64,000 nt of DNA, from positions 124,001 to 188,000 of the forward strand of contig JAICKU010000001.1 of assembly GCA_025927765.1 (NCBI GenBank), written 5' to 3'. Positions 36,720-45,961 of this stretch are shown here, piece by piece (positions within the stretch are counted from its first letter, which is position 1; each line of letters starts with the position of its first letter). A program made the translations under genes and the position numbers. The notes below the pieces were generated by a model that was given only the letters and a program-made list of their open reading frames with translations, searched no databases and was not told the DNA's origin. The stretch is from Burkholderiales bacterium. Its GTDB lineage: Bacteria > Pseudomonadota > Gammaproteobacteria > Burkholderiales > Casimicrobiaceae.

Positions 36720-37664
36720 CTAATCCTTGCCGTCTTCCATCAACCTCTGCTGCCGCTCGATGAACTCCTTCGTGCTGTCGATGCCCCGCTGGTTCAGCAC
36801 GAAGTTGCGCACGGCCGCTTCCACGAGCACCGCGAGGTTGCGGCCCGCGGCCACCGGGATCGTGACCTTGCGGATCGGCACCGACAGCACTTCCTGGAAC
36901 GTCGCATTCACCTGCAGACGGTCGAGATCGGAGAACGCCTCGTTGCCGTGGTCCTCGAGGTGCACGATCAGCCGCAACAGCTTGTGCGGACGCACGGCCG
37001 TTTCGCCGAAGATCGTGCGGATGTTCAGGATGCCGATGCCGCGCACTTCGAGGAAATCGCGCAGCACCGCGGGGCAGCGGCCTTCGATCGTGTCGGGCGA
37101 GATCCGATAGAGCTCGACGATGTCGTCGGCGATGAGGCCGTTGCCGCGCGAAATCAGCTCGAGTGCGAGCTCGCTCTTGCCGATCGCCGACGCGCCGGTG
37201 ATCAGCACGCCGAGCTCGAGCACGTCGAGGAACACGCCGTGCAGCGTCGTCGACTCCGCAAGCATGCGCGACAGGTAGATGCGGAACACGTCGACGATGT
37301 GGGGCGACGGCTGCTGCGACGTGACGAGCGCGACCTTGTGCTGGTTGCACATGTCGAGCAGGTGCCGCGGCACCTGCTCGCCGTTGCCGACGACGATGGC
37401 CGCCAGCTCGGTGGTGAAGAGCCGGTTGATCGAGCGCGTGAGCTCGTCTTCGGGCAGCGCGCGCAGGTAGGCGAGCTCGGCGGCACCGAGGATCTGCACG
37501 CGAAAGGGGTGGATCAGGTTCATGTGCCCGACCTGGCCGATGGTCGGGCGCAACGTGCTTTCGCCGACGAGCACGCGATTGCCGCCGTCGCGCCCGGCGA
37601 GCCAGACGAGGCCCAGCCGCTCGCGGTTGTCGTCGAGGAACTGCTCGATGCTGACCTGGCGCAC
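36720..37664 (-). CDS. hprK: HPr kinase/phosphorylase
   Basis: 314-residue bifunctional enzyme phosphorylating HPr on its regulatory serine. Walker A GASAIGKS at 157-164, the capping ADDIVELYRI segment and the HprK signature EVRGIGILNIRTIFG are present. With ptsN and rapZ upstream and downstream it forms the truncated PTS regulatory cluster of proteobacteria. Confidence 0.96.
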   Translation of the reverse strand: MRQVSIEQFLDDNRERLGLVWLAGRDGGNRVLVGESTLRPTIGQVGHMNLIHPFRVQILGAAELAYLRALPEDELTRSINRLFTTELAAIVVGNGEQVPRHLLDMCNQHKVALVTSQQPSPHIVDVFRIYLSRMLAESTTLHGVFLDVLELGVLITGASAIGKSELALELISRGNGLIADDIVELYRISPDTIEGRCPAVLRDFLEVRGIGILNIRTIFGETAVRPHKLLRLIVHLEDHGNEAFSDLDRLQVNATFQEVLSVPIRKVTIPVAAGRNLAVLVEAAVRNFVLNQRGIDSTKEFIERQQRLMEDGKD

Positions 37665-37681
37665 GAAGGGCGTCGGCCTGT

Positions 37682-38140
37682 TCAGTTCGGCTGCCAGCCG
37701 CGGAACGCTTCTTCGATGTCCGCTGCACCGCCCGCTTCATTCAAGCGCGCGCGAAATGCCCGGTCGGAGAACATCTGCGCGAGCTCGGACAGAAGTTGCA
37801 GATGCCGGTCGGTCGCCTGCTCCGGCACGAGCAGCACGAACAGCTGGTCGACGGGCTTGCCGTCGGGCGCGTCGAAGGCGATCGGTCGCGCGAGCCGCAC
37901 GAATGCGCCCACCGCGTCGGCGAGCGCCGGAATGCGGCCGTGCGGGATCGCGATGCCTTGCCCGAGGCCCGTCGATCCGAGCTTCTCGCGCGCGGCAAGG
38001 CTCGCGGCGACGCGCGCCTGCGACAGCCCCGACGATGCCTCGAACAGGCGCCCGATCGCCGCGAAGCATTGCGCCTTCGACTCGACGTCGAGGCCGACGA
38101 CGATGTTCGACACAGGCAGCAGCGCCGCGATCGCGTTCAC
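37682..38140 (-). CDS. ptsN: PTS IIA-Ntr component
   Basis: 152 residues; nitrogen-PTS regulator with the phosphorylated histidine His67 in GQGIAIPHGRI. GTG start overlaps the hpf stop (GTGA), so translation is likely coupled. Its phosphorylation state usually controls potassium transport and stress responses; a CPA2 potassium:proton antiporter is encoded about 6 kb away on the other strand. Confidence 0.95.
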   Translation of the reverse strand: MNAIAALLPVSNIVVGLDVESKAQCFAAIGRLFEASSGLSQARVAASLAAREKLGSTGLGQGIAIPHGRIPALADAVGAFVRLARPIAFDAPDGKPVDQLFVLLVPEQATDRHLQLLSELAQMFSDRAFRARLNEAGGAADIEEAFRGWQPN

Positions 38141-38523
38141 TTCCGGGCGGTGTCCTGGAGTGGAGGCACGTTGTCGGCCTGCGACGCGCCTTCGGAACTC
38201 GTCTCCATCGCCGCACGCGCCACGTCGGGGTCGGTGCGGTGATCCTTGAGCTGCTCCTTGTACTTCACGACCTGCCGGTCGAGCTTGTCCGCGAGCGCGT
38301 CGATCGCCGCGTACAGGTCGGCATCGATGCATTGCGCGTGCAGATCCTTGCCGCGCACGTGCAGCGTTCCCTCGGCGCCGTGCTGCAACTTGTCGACCGA
38401 GAGCACGACGGTCGCCTCGATCACGCGTTCGAAATGCCGGCTGATGCGATCGAGCTTCGCAACCACGTAGTCGCGAATCGCCGGGGTGATCTCGATGTGA
38501 TGGCCAGTGAGTTGCAGGTTCAT
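38137..38523 (-). CDS. hpf: Ribosome hibernation promoting factor
   Basis: 128 residues; NLQLTGHHIEITPAIRDYVVAKLDRISRHF is the family N terminus, with EGTLHVRGKDLHAQCIDADLYAAIDALADKLDRQVVKYKEQ completing the fold. Somewhat longer than short E. coli Hpf (95 residues) because of an acidic tail. AAGGAG precedes the ATG. Standard location downstream of rpoN. Confidence 0.95.
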   Translation of the reverse strand: MNLQLTGHHIEITPAIRDYVVAKLDRISRHFERVIEATVVLSVDKLQHGAEGTLHVRGKDLHAQCIDADLYAAIDALADKLDRQVVKYKEQLKDHRTDPDVARAAMETSSEGASQADNVPPLQDTARK

Positions 38524-38695
38524 CGTGACGCTCCTTGCGAACGATGACGGCGCCGCGCCGCCGTCGAAATTCGCGCGCGATACGACGCGAAGCGCGCCGG
38601 CGTCGCGTCGCTGCGCGGTGGACGATGCAAGACGGAATCGGGGGCGGCACCGCGAAGCGGACGATCGCGCGCACGTCACGGCCGGGGGCGAGGCG

Positions 38696-40165
38696 TCAGA
38701 GCGCCTTGCGCATGTTCACCGGCGGGATCTGGAGCGCTTCGCGGTACTTGGCGATCGTGCGGCGCGCTACGAGGATGCCCTGCTCGCCCAGCATGTCGGC
38801 GATCTTGCTGTCCGTGAGCGGGGTCTTCGCGTCCTCGGCGGCGATCAATTGCTTGATCAGCGCGCGGATCGCCGTCGCCGAGGCGGCACCTCCGGTGTCG
38901 GTGGCGACGTGGCTGCCGAAGAAATACTTGAGCTCGAACGTACCGCGCGGCGTCAGCATGTATTTCTGCGTGGTCACGCGCGAGATGGTCGATTCGTGCA
39001 GCGACAGCATGTCGGCGATCTCGCGCAGCACCATGGGGCGCATGGCGACTTCGCCGTGCTCGAAGAACCGGCGCTGCCGCTCGACGATCGCCTTCGCCAC
39101 GCGCAGGATCGTGTCGAAGCGCTGCTGCACGTTGCGGATCAGCCACTTCGCTTCCTGCAGCTGTGCGGCGAGCTGCTGGTTCGAGCTTTCGCGGTTGCGG
39201 GTGAGGATGTCGGCATAGATGCGATTCAAGCGCAGCTTCGGCATCGCCGCCTCGTTCAACGACGCAACCCATTGATTGCGCACCTTTCGTACGACCACGT
39301 CGGGAATGACGTAGTTCGCCTCGGCCTTCGCGAACGCCGCGCCCGGACGCGGGTTCAGGCTGCGGATCAGGTCGCGTACGCCGCGCACGCCGTTGTCGTC
39401 GGTGTGCAGCAGGCGCTTCAGTTTCGTGAAATCGCGATTGGCGAGCAGCGCGAGGTTGCCGTCGACGACCTTCAGCGCATCGGCGAGGAAGGGCGTGCCG
39501 GCGGGCAGCGCGCGCAGCTGCAGCGCGAGGCACTCGGCGCAGTCGCGCGCCCCGACGCCCGACGGCTCGAAGCTCTGCACGTATTTCAACGCGATGTTGA
39601 GCTCGTCGGGATCGATCTCGAGCTCGGCGGGGAAGATCTCGGCGATCTCCTCGAGCGACGTCGCAAGGTAGCCGTCGTCGTCGAGCGCGTCGATCAGCGC
39701 GGTGACGATCTGCCGGTCGCGCAGCGGCAGGTTCAAAAGCGCGAGCTGCTCGTTCAGGTGATCGCGCAGCGTGGAGGTCGCGATCTGCTGCGGCAGGAAA
39801 TCGTCGTCGTCCCCGGAATTGCCGCCGCCCCAATCGCCGTCGCCGTTGCTGCCGTAATCGGCGAAGTCGGCCACCTCCGGGACGTCGTCGCGCGTGCCCC
39901 GGCTTTCCGCCAGCGTGTCCGAGGACGGTTCGTGGCTGGTCGATTCGATGGCGTCACCGAGCCGCCCCGGGCCCGCCAGCGGAATCTCGGGCGCGAGATG
40001 CTCCTCCTCGACTTCGGCGCGCTCGAGCAGCGGATTCTCCTGGAGCATCCGCTCGACCTCGGCGTTGAGCTCGATCGTCGACAGCTGCAGCAGCCGGATC
40101 GACTGCTGCAGCTGCGGCGTCAACGTGAGGTGCTGCGATAGCTTGAGTTGGAGCGTCTGTTTCAC
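38696..40165 (-). CDS. rpoN: RNA polymerase sigma-54 factor
   Basis: 489 residues. Region I is glutamine/leucine-rich (MKQTLQLKLSQHLTLTPQLQQSIRLLQL), region II acidic (DYGSNGDGDWGG...DDDDFLPQQ), region III has the core-binding and helix-turn-helix parts (DMLSLHESTISRVTTQKYM), and the RpoN box ARRTIAKYRE is near the C terminus. It needs enhancer-binding activators; none is in the window. Confidence 0.97.
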   Translation of the reverse strand: MKQTLQLKLSQHLTLTPQLQQSIRLLQLSTIELNAEVERMLQENPLLERAEVEEEHLAPEIPLAGPGRLGDAIESTSHEPSSDTLAESRGTRDDVPEVADFADYGSNGDGDWGGGNSGDDDDFLPQQIATSTLRDHLNEQLALLNLPLRDRQIVTALIDALDDDGYLATSLEEIAEIFPAELEIDPDELNIALKYVQSFEPSGVGARDCAECLALQLRALPAGTPFLADALKVVDGNLALLANRDFTKLKRLLHTDDNGVRGVRDLIRSLNPRPGAAFAKAEANYVIPDVVVRKVRNQWVASLNEAAMPKLRLNRIYADILTRNRESSNQQLAAQLQEAKWLIRNVQQRFDTILRVAKAIVERQRRFFEHGEVAMRPMVLREIADMLSLHESTISRVTTQKYMLTPRGTFELKYFFGSHVATDTGGAASATAIRALIKQLIAAEDAKTPLTDSKIADMLGEQGILVARRTIAKYREALQIPPVNMRKAL

Positions 40166-40218
40166 CGGCGGCCGCGCATGTGACGGGAACCTCGCGTGCT
40201 CTTTCGAAACGCGCTCAA

Positions 40219-40983
40219 TCAGAGCCGGAAGTGCTCCCCGAGATAAACTTTCCGGACGTCCTCATTATAGACAATCTCGCCCGGTGCGCCGGAAGCCAGC
40301 ACGCGCCCCTCGTTGATGATGTACGCGCGGTCGCAGATGCCGAGCGTCTCGCGCACGTTGTGGTCGGTGATGAGCACGCCGATGCCGCGTTCCTTGAGGA
40401 ATCCGATGATCTTCTGGATGTCGAGGACGGCGATCGGGTCGACGCCGGCGAACGGCTCGTCGAGCAGGATGAAGCGGGGACGGGTGGCGAGCGCGCGCGC
40501 GATCTCGACGCGGCGCCGCTCGCCGCCGGACAGCGACACCGCCGACGCGTCGGCGAGGTGCGAGATGGACAGGTCCTCGAGCAGCGCGTCGAGGCGGTTC
40601 GACAGCGTGTCCTCGTCGAGGTCCTGCAATTCGAGGATCGCGCGCACGTTCTGCGCGACGGTCATCTTGCGAAAGATCGACGCTTCCTGCGGCAGGTACG
40701 ACAGCCCGCGGCGCGCGCGGCGATGGATCGGCAGCCGCGACAGGTCCTCGTCGTCGAGCGAGATCTCGCCGCCGTCGGCGGCGACGAGGCCCACGATCAT
40801 GTAGAAGCAGGTGGTCTTGCCCGCGCCGTTCGGCCCGAGCAGGCCCACCACTTCGCCGCTCGCGACTTCGAGCGACACGTCGTGCACGACGGTGCGCGCC
40901 TTGTAGCGCTTGCGCAGATGCGCGGCGGCGAGCCTGCTCGGATGCCCTTCGTGCGGTTCGCCGGGCGGCGTGCCGTTTCTCAC
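40219..40983 (-). CDS. lptB: LPS export ATPase LptB
   Basis: 254 residues; powers LPS extraction from the inner membrane with LptFG. Walker [10 protein letters not shown], signature [15 protein letters not shown], Walker [14 protein letters not shown] and switch [11 protein letters not shown] are intact. The GTG start overlaps the lptA stop (GTGA). The first roughly 15 residues are a short extra N-terminal extension. Confidence 0.95.
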   Translation of the reverse strand: MRNGTPPGEPHEGHPSRLAAAHLRKRYKARTVVHDVSLEVASGEVVGLLGPNGAGKTTCFYMIVGLVAADGGEISLDDEDLSRLPIHRRARRGLSYLPQEASIFRKMTVAQNVRAILELQDLDEDTLSNRLDALLEDLSISHLADASAVSLSGGERRRVEIARALATRPRFILLDEPFAGVDPIAVLDIQKIIGFLKERGIGVLITDHNVRETLGICDRAYIINEGRVLASGAPGEIVYNEDVRKVYLGEHFRL

Positions 40984-41666
40984 TTCGCCGACAGCGAGGT
41001 GTCGGGCGTGAGCGCGAGCGGGGGCGCCTTCGCCGGCGCGTTGCTGCGCTTTGCGTTCGCGTCCTTGGCGTTCGGCGGTTCCTTCGTCCCGCCCTTGGGG
41101 CGCGCGCCTTCCTTGCCACCCTTCGCCCCCGGCGCCGCCTCGCCTTCGTTGCGCGGCTGGAACACGCCGCGCACGCGCGACTCGCCACCCTTGGCGCCCT
41201 TCGGCGCGCCTTCGACGCGATATTCGCCGGTCGCGTTGTTGTAGAAGACGTACTGGCCGCGCAGCTCGTTGTTGCCTTCCTTCAGGAGCGCGTTGTCGTA
41301 GAGCTCGAGCGTCTGCTTCTGGCCGTTGTAGACGGCGCGCTGCGCGTAGCCCTCGTAGTACTCGTCCGAGTTGTCCTTCTTCTCGCGAAAGCTCACCGGA
41401 TTGCCGTACGCGGTGGCGGTGAGCGAGTTGTCGGCGTTCTGCTTGAAGTCGATGCGGTCGGCGTGGATCGAGATCGTGCCCTGCGTGATCACCACGTTGC
41501 CCTTCACCGTGCCCTTCTTCTCGAGCAGGTTGCCCTCGAACGGCTGGTCGGACGAAAAGACGATGTCCTTGTTGCGGTCGGCGGCCTCGCCGAACGCGAG
41601 TCCGGGCGCAAGCGCGAGGAAGAGGGCGGCGGCGACGCAGGGCGAAAGGCGCGCAGCGAATGTCAT
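40980..41666 (-). CDS. lptA: Periplasmic LPS-bridge protein LptA
   Basis: 228 residues with a signal peptide (cleavage near LAFG-EA). The OstA-type beta-jellyroll is seen in [30 protein letters not shown]. The C-terminal roughly 65 residues are a lysine/proline/alanine-rich low-complexity tail longer than in E. coli LptA. Start overlaps the lptC stop (ATGA). Confidence 0.92.
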   Translation of the reverse strand: MTFAARLSPCVAAALFLALAPGLAFGEAADRNKDIVFSSDQPFEGNLLEKKGTVKGNVVITQGTISIHADRIDFKQNADNSLTATAYGNPVSFREKKDNSDEYYEGYAQRAVYNGQKQTLELYDNALLKEGNNELRGQYVFYNNATGEYRVEGAPKGAKGGESRVRGVFQPRNEGEAAPGAKGGKEGARPKGGTKEPPNAKDANAKRSNAPAKAPPLALTPDTSLSAK

Positions 41667-42283
41667 TCTGAGGTCGATCGGGATTGGAAGGTGCCCTGCA
41701 CGGGCGCCTCGATGCGCACATGCTTCGTCTTGTTGTCGAACACGAGCCCGCGGCCGTGGATTATTCCACGTGGCTCCTCGACGGTCACCGGCTGGTCCGT
41801 CGTCACGCGCTCGTCCTGCGTCAGCACGTGCAGCGTGCTGGTGGTGAGCGTGATCGGTCCGCCGGCGTCCGTGCCGGGGGCTGCCGCCGGGTCGGCCTCG
41901 CGCACGACGCGCACGTGCCCGGCAAAATCGCCGTGCCGGCGATCGCCGGCGACGACGCCGCGGTCGGCGGTGATCGTCATCGGCGGCTTGCCGGGTTGCG
42001 TCAGCGCGAGCTTCGGGTCGGTGAGCTCGGCCGTGTCGTTGTCGGGGAAGTGCTCGGCCTTCGCGGCCGCGAGCACCTCGCTCGGCTTGCCGTCGTCGCC
42101 GAACGTGATCGCGCGAAAGTCGGTCAGGAACAGATCCGGGTCGTGGCGCGTCGAGCCGTCGCGATGCGCGGGCGCCGGCTGGACCTGCGTGTCGAGCCAG
42201 TACGTGAGCGCGGCAAGGCCGCCGAGCAGCAGTACCGGCGACCACGCGACGAGGCGATCGAGGAGGTTGCGCGTGCGATCCAT
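41663..42283 (-). CDS. lptC: LptC, inner-membrane LPS export protein
   Basis: 206 residues from ATG 42283 (five bases after kdsC). One N-terminal transmembrane helix (about 10-30) anchors a periplasmic jellyroll ([40 protein letters not shown]). It passes LPS from LptB2FG to LptA. Confidence 0.93.
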   Translation of the reverse strand: MDRTRNLLDRLVAWSPVLLLGGLAALTYWLDTQVQPAPAHRDGSTRHDPDLFLTDFRAITFGDDGKPSEVLAAAKAEHFPDNDTAELTDPKLALTQPGKPPMTITADRGVVAGDRRHGDFAGHVRVVREADPAAAPGTDAGGPITLTTSTLHVLTQDERVTTDQPVTVEEPRGIIHGRGLVFDNKTKHVRIEAPVQGTFQSRSTSE

Positions 42284-42287
42284 CGCG

Positions 42288-42824
42288 TCAGGCCGGGGTT
42301 GCGAGCGAACGCACCGCGGGCGCGACGTCGTCGCCATGGCCTTGCGCCGCCAGCAGCAAGTCCGCGAACTCGCGCACCGCCCCCGCGCCGCCGGCGCAGG
42401 TCGTCACGTAATGCGCATGCGCACGCACGATCGGCGGCGCGTGCGGCACGGTGGCGGCGACGCCGCAGGCGGCGAGCAGCGGAATGTCGGGCAGGTCGTC
42501 GCCAATGTGCGCGCATTCTTCGGGCGTCACGTGCAATGCGCGGCGCAGGCGTTCCCACGCGACCGTCTTGTCCTGCGCGTCCTGCACGAGGTGCGGAATG
42601 CGCAGCTGCCGCGCGCGATGCGCGACGGCCGGCGCGGCGCTGCCGGTGATCCAGGCGACGACGATGCCCGCCGCGGCGAGGCGATGCATCGCGACGCCGT
42701 CGAGCGCCGAGAACGCCTTGAACTCGTGGCCGCGATCGTCGATGTAGATGCGCCCGTCGGTCAGCACGCCGTCGACATCGCACGTGAGGAATCGCACGCG
42801 GCGCGCGCGGGCGGTCAGATCCAT
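42288..42824 (-). CDS. kdsC: 3-deoxy-D-manno-octulosonate 8-phosphate phosphatase
   Basis: 178-residue HAD phosphatase releasing Kdo from Kdo-8-phosphate. Nucleophile motif TCDVDGVLTDG (Asp16 and Asp18), second motif WITGS and third motif HIGDDLPDIPLL are complete; it is the short cap-less type forming tetramers. Part of the Kdo-LPS run kdsD-kdsC-lptC-lptA-lptB. Confidence 0.95.
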   Translation of the reverse strand: MDLTARARRVRFLTCDVDGVLTDGRIYIDDRGHEFKAFSALDGVAMHRLAAAGIVVAWITGSAAPAVAHRARQLRIPHLVQDAQDKTVAWERLRRALHVTPEECAHIGDDLPDIPLLAACGVAATVPHAPPIVRAHAHYVTTCAGGAGAVREFADLLLAAQGHGDDVAPAVRSLATPA

Positions 42825-42847
42825 GAACGCGCTGTTCCCGACATGCG

Positions 42848-43870
42848 CTAGACCACCCGTGCGCGAAAGAGATCGTGCATCTGCACGGCACCGATCAGCG
42901 TCCCCGCGTCGTCGACGACGAGGAGCGACGTGATCTTGGGCGGCGTTTCCATCAGCACGATGCAGTCGGCCGCGAGACGCTCGGGCGTGATCGTGCGGGG
43001 ATGCGCCGTCATCAATTCGGCGATCGTTGCGCGCTTCGCATCGTCGACGCGGGCGAGCGAGCGGCGGAGGTCGCCGTCGGTGAACACGCCGGCCACACGG
43101 CCGTTCGCGTCGACGACGGCCGTCATGCCGAGTCCCTTACCGGTCATCTCTACGATCGCCTCGGCGAGCGTCGCACTCGCCGGCACGCGCGGCATCGCGT
43201 CGCCGGTGCGCATCACGTCGGCCACGCGCGTCAGCAGGCGCCGGCCGAGCGCGCCGCCCGGATGCGACCGCGCGAAATCGTCGACCGAGAACCCGCGCGC
43301 ATCGAGGATCGCGAGCGCGAGCGCATCGCCGAGCGCGAGTGCCGCGGTCGTACTGGCGGTGGGCGCAAGGCCCAGCGGACACGCTTCGGCGTCCACACTG
43401 GCGTCGAGGTGCACGTCGGCCGCCCGCGCGAGCGTGCTCTTCTCGTTACCCGTCAGCGCGATCAGCGCCGCGCCCTGGCGCTTGAGGTGCGGGGTCAGCA
43501 ACAGCAATTCGTCCGTTTCTCCGGAATTCGACAGCATCACGACGACGTCGCCCGCGGCGATCATGCCGAGGTCCCCGTGCCCGGCCTCGGCCGGATGCAC
43601 GAAGAACGCGGGCGTGCCGGTGGACGCGAGCGTCGCCGCGAGCTTGCGCGCAACGTGCCCGGACTTGCCGATGCCCGACACGACGACGCGGCCGCGGCAG
43701 CCGAGCATCAGCTCGATGGCGGCGACGAACGGATCGGAGAGGCGGTCGGCGAGCGACGTAATCGCGCGCGCCTCGGTGTCGAGTACGCGGCGCGCGAGCG
43801 CGAGCGCGCGTTTCGCGTCGACGACGCTTGCCGCGGCCTTGCGCGTGCCGGCGTCGGCGGAGGCGATCAT
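42848..43870 (-). CDS. kdsD: Arabinose-5-phosphate isomerase
   Basis: Makes arabinose-5-phosphate for Kdo synthesis. 340 residues: a SIS sugar-isomerase domain (VVVSGIGKSGHVARKLAATLASTGTPAFFVHPAEAGHGDLG and SNSGETDELL) and two C-terminal CBS domains (about 210-335). The start at ATG 43870 is immediately preceded by a TATAAT box, so the message could be leaderless; ATG 43909 would add 13 residues but lies upstream of that promoter. Confidence 0.95.
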   Translation of the reverse strand: MIASADAGTRKAAASVVDAKRALALARRVLDTEARAITSLADRLSDPFVAAIELMLGCRGRVVVSGIGKSGHVARKLAATLASTGTPAFFVHPAEAGHGDLGMIAAGDVVVMLSNSGETDELLLLTPHLKRQGAALIALTGNEKSTLARAADVHLDASVDAEACPLGLAPTASTTAALALGDALALAILDARGFSVDDFARSHPGGALGRRLLTRVADVMRTGDAMPRVPASATLAEAIVEMTGKGLGMTAVVDANGRVAGVFTDGDLRRSLARVDDAKRATIAELMTAHPRTITPERLAADCIVLMETPPKITSLLVVDDAGTLIGAVQMHDLFRARVV

Positions 43871-43877
43871 CGCGCAA

Positions 43878-43883
43878 ATTATA
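43878..43883 (-). promoter_or_regulatory. -10 element of the kdsD-kdsC-lptCAB-rpoN run
   Basis: Consensus TATAAT on the minus strand. Normal spacing puts transcription start at about 43871, at or one base before the kdsD ATG. No strong -35 is seen (GGCGTT at 17 bases). Confidence 0.5.
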
Positions 43884-43923
43884 CCGATGCCAGACCTGCG
43901 AACGCCCATGTTACGGTTTGGCG

Positions 43924-45882
43924 ATGCCGGACACGCTGCTCCTCATCCTGCTGCTGCTCGCGGCGTCGGTCGTCGTCGTCGGCTTCTTCCGCAGCGTGGG
44001 CCTGCCGCCGATCCAGGGCTACCTGATCGTCGGCATCGCGCTCGGGCCGCATGCGCTCGCCGTCGTGCCCGACGTCGAGGCGACGCACGAGCTCGCCCTG
44101 TTCGGCATCGTGTTCCTGATGTTCTCGATCGGCCTCGAGTTCAGCCTGCCGCAACTGAAGGCGATGCGCCGCGCGGTGTTCGGCCTCGGGCTCGCGCAGG
44201 TCGCGATCACCACGCTCGGCGGCATCGCCGTGGCCGTGCTGTTCGGCGTGGGCTGGCGCACGGGCGTCGTGCTCGGCGGGGCGCTCGCGATGAGCTCGAC
44301 CGCCATCGTGTCGAAGATGCTGGCCGAGCGCGGCGAACTGACCTCCCCGCACGGCCGCGACGTCATGGGCGTGCTGCTGTTCCAGGACCTCGCGGTCGTG
44401 ATCTTCCTGATCCTGGTCCCGTCGCTCGGCCTGCCCGGACGCGACACCGGCCTCGCGCTCGCGAGCGCGGTGATCAAGGCGGCGATCGCGCTCGCGCTGA
44501 TCCTGTTTCTCGGCCAGCAGCCGATGCGCGCGTGGTTCCACGCGGTCGCACGGCGTCGCTCGCGCGAGCTCTTCGTGCTGAACGTGCTGTTCGTCACGCT
44601 CGGCATGGCCGCGATCACGCAGTACTTCGGGCTTTCGCTCGCGCTCGGCGCGTTCCTCGCCGGCATGCTGATCGCCGAGACCGAGTTCCGCTACGAGGTC
44701 GAGGAGGACATCAAGCCGTTCCGCGACGTGCTGCTCGGCCTGTTCTTCGTCACGATCGGCATGATGCTCGACCTGCACGTCGACGCCGCGTTGGGCGGCC
44801 GCGTGCTGCTCCTGCTCGTGCTGTCGATCGCCGCGAAGTTCGCGCTGATCGTGCTGCTGGCGCGCGCGTTCGGCGCGCCGCTCGCGACGTCGCTTCGCAC
44901 CGGGTTCTACCTCGCGCAGGCGGGCGAGTTCGCGCTCGTCATGCTCGCGCTCGCGAACGATCATCGTCTGGTGCCGCACGACCTCGCGCAGGCCGCGCTC
45001 GCCGCGATGATCCTGTCGATGCTCGCCGCACCGCTCCTGATCGAGCAATCGGGACATCTCGTGCGCAGGCTGACGGCGAACGACTGGCTCGTGCGCGCCG
45101 CGGAGCTGACGCAGGTCGCCGCGCGCACGATGGGCCGCCAGGACCACGTGATCGTCTGCGGCTTCGGGCGGAGCGGCCAGAACCTCACGCGCCTCCTCGA
45201 GCGCGAGGACATCCGCTGGCTGGCGCTCGACACCGATCCGTCGCGCGTGCGCGATGCGGCCGACGGCGCGAGCGTCGTCTACGGCGACGCGGGGCGGCGC
45301 GAGACACTGCTGTCTGCGGGCGTCGCCAAGGCGCGCGCCGTCGTGGTGACGTTCGCCGATGTGCCCACGGCGCAGAAGATCCTGCACCACGTCGCGCACG
45401 TCGCGCCCGGCGTGCCGGTGATCGTGCGCACGCAGGACGACGCCGAGATCGATCGCCTGCTCGCGGCGGGCGCCACGGAGGTCGTGCCCGAAGTGCTCGA
45501 GGGCAGCCTGATGCTCGCCGCGCATTCGCTGCTCGTGCTCGGCGTGCCGCTGCCGCGCGTGCTCGCGCGCATTCGCTCGGTGCGCGAGGAGCGTTACGCG
45601 CTGTTTCGCGGCTTCTATCACGGCGCGACCGATTTCGAAGGGGCCGAGAACCTGCAGCCGCGGCTGCATACGGTGGTGCTCGAATCGGGCGCGTCCGCGA
45701 TCGGCAGGACGCTGCGCGAACTCGCGCTCGATGCGAGCGTCGAGGTGACCGGCGTGCGGCATCATGGCGGCCGCCCGGTCGCGCCGCACCCCGACTGGCG
45801 CTTCGAAGCGGGCGACGCGATCGTGCTGCTCGGCCGGCCCGGCGATCTCACGCGTGCGGAACAGCGGTTGCGCAGCGCCTGA
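43924..45882 (+). CDS. CPA2-family potassium:proton antiporter with TrkA domains
   Basis: 652 residues of the KefB/KefC/YbaL type. About 12 transmembrane helices fill residues 1-385 (GLPPIQGYLIVGIALGPHAL, FSIGLEFSLPQLK, LLFQDLAVV with the ion-site Gln-Asp). A cytoplasmic TrkA-N domain follows (VIVCGFGRSGQNLTRLL, about 415-530), then TrkA-C (about 565-650). It exchanges potassium for protons under nucleotide or glutathione control. Divergent from kdsD. Confidence 0.92.
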   Translation: MPDTLLLILLLLAASVVVVGFFRSVGLPPIQGYLIVGIALGPHALAVVPDVEATHELALFGIVFLMFSIGLEFSLPQLKAMRRAVFGLGLAQVAITTLGGIAVAVLFGVGWRTGVVLGGALAMSSTAIVSKMLAERGELTSPHGRDVMGVLLFQDLAVVIFLILVPSLGLPGRDTGLALASAVIKAAIALALILFLGQQPMRAWFHAVARRRSRELFVLNVLFVTLGMAAITQYFGLSLALGAFLAGMLIAETEFRYEVEEDIKPFRDVLLGLFFVTIGMMLDLHVDAALGGRVLLLLVLSIAAKFALIVLLARAFGAPLATSLRTGFYLAQAGEFALVMLALANDHRLVPHDLAQAALAAMILSMLAAPLLIEQSGHLVRRLTANDWLVRAAELTQVAARTMGRQDHVIVCGFGRSGQNLTRLLEREDIRWLALDTDPSRVRDAADGASVVYGDAGRRETLLSAGVAKARAVVVTFADVPTAQKILHHVAHVAPGVPVIVRTQDDAEIDRLLAAGATEVVPEVLEGSLMLAAHSLLVLGVPLPRVLARIRSVREERYALFRGFYHGATDFEGAENLQPRLHTVVLESGASAIGRTLRELALDASVEVTGVRHHGGRPVAPHPDWRFEAGDAIVLLGRPGDLTRAEQRLRSA

Positions 45883-45923
45883 CCGCTGAACCCCCGGGTA
45901 CCGGGAGGGCCGTGCCGGCACGC

Positions 45924-45929
45924 TACAAT
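45924..45929 (+). promoter_or_regulatory. Candidate -10 of the mla operon
   Basis: TACAAT in GCTACAATTCGCC, 32 bases before the mlaF GTG. The -35 is indistinct because the region upstream is a GC-rich inverted repeat (CCCCCGGGTACCGGGAGG). Confidence 0.45.
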
Positions 45930-45961
45930 TCGCCTTTCGCCCTCCCGCAGCAGCCCATTCA

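Noticed and set aside
45889-45908. CCCCCGGGTACCGGGAGG as a terminator after the antiporter gene
   Set aside because: Stem has a mismatch, no U-run follows, and it overlaps the expected mla promoter region.
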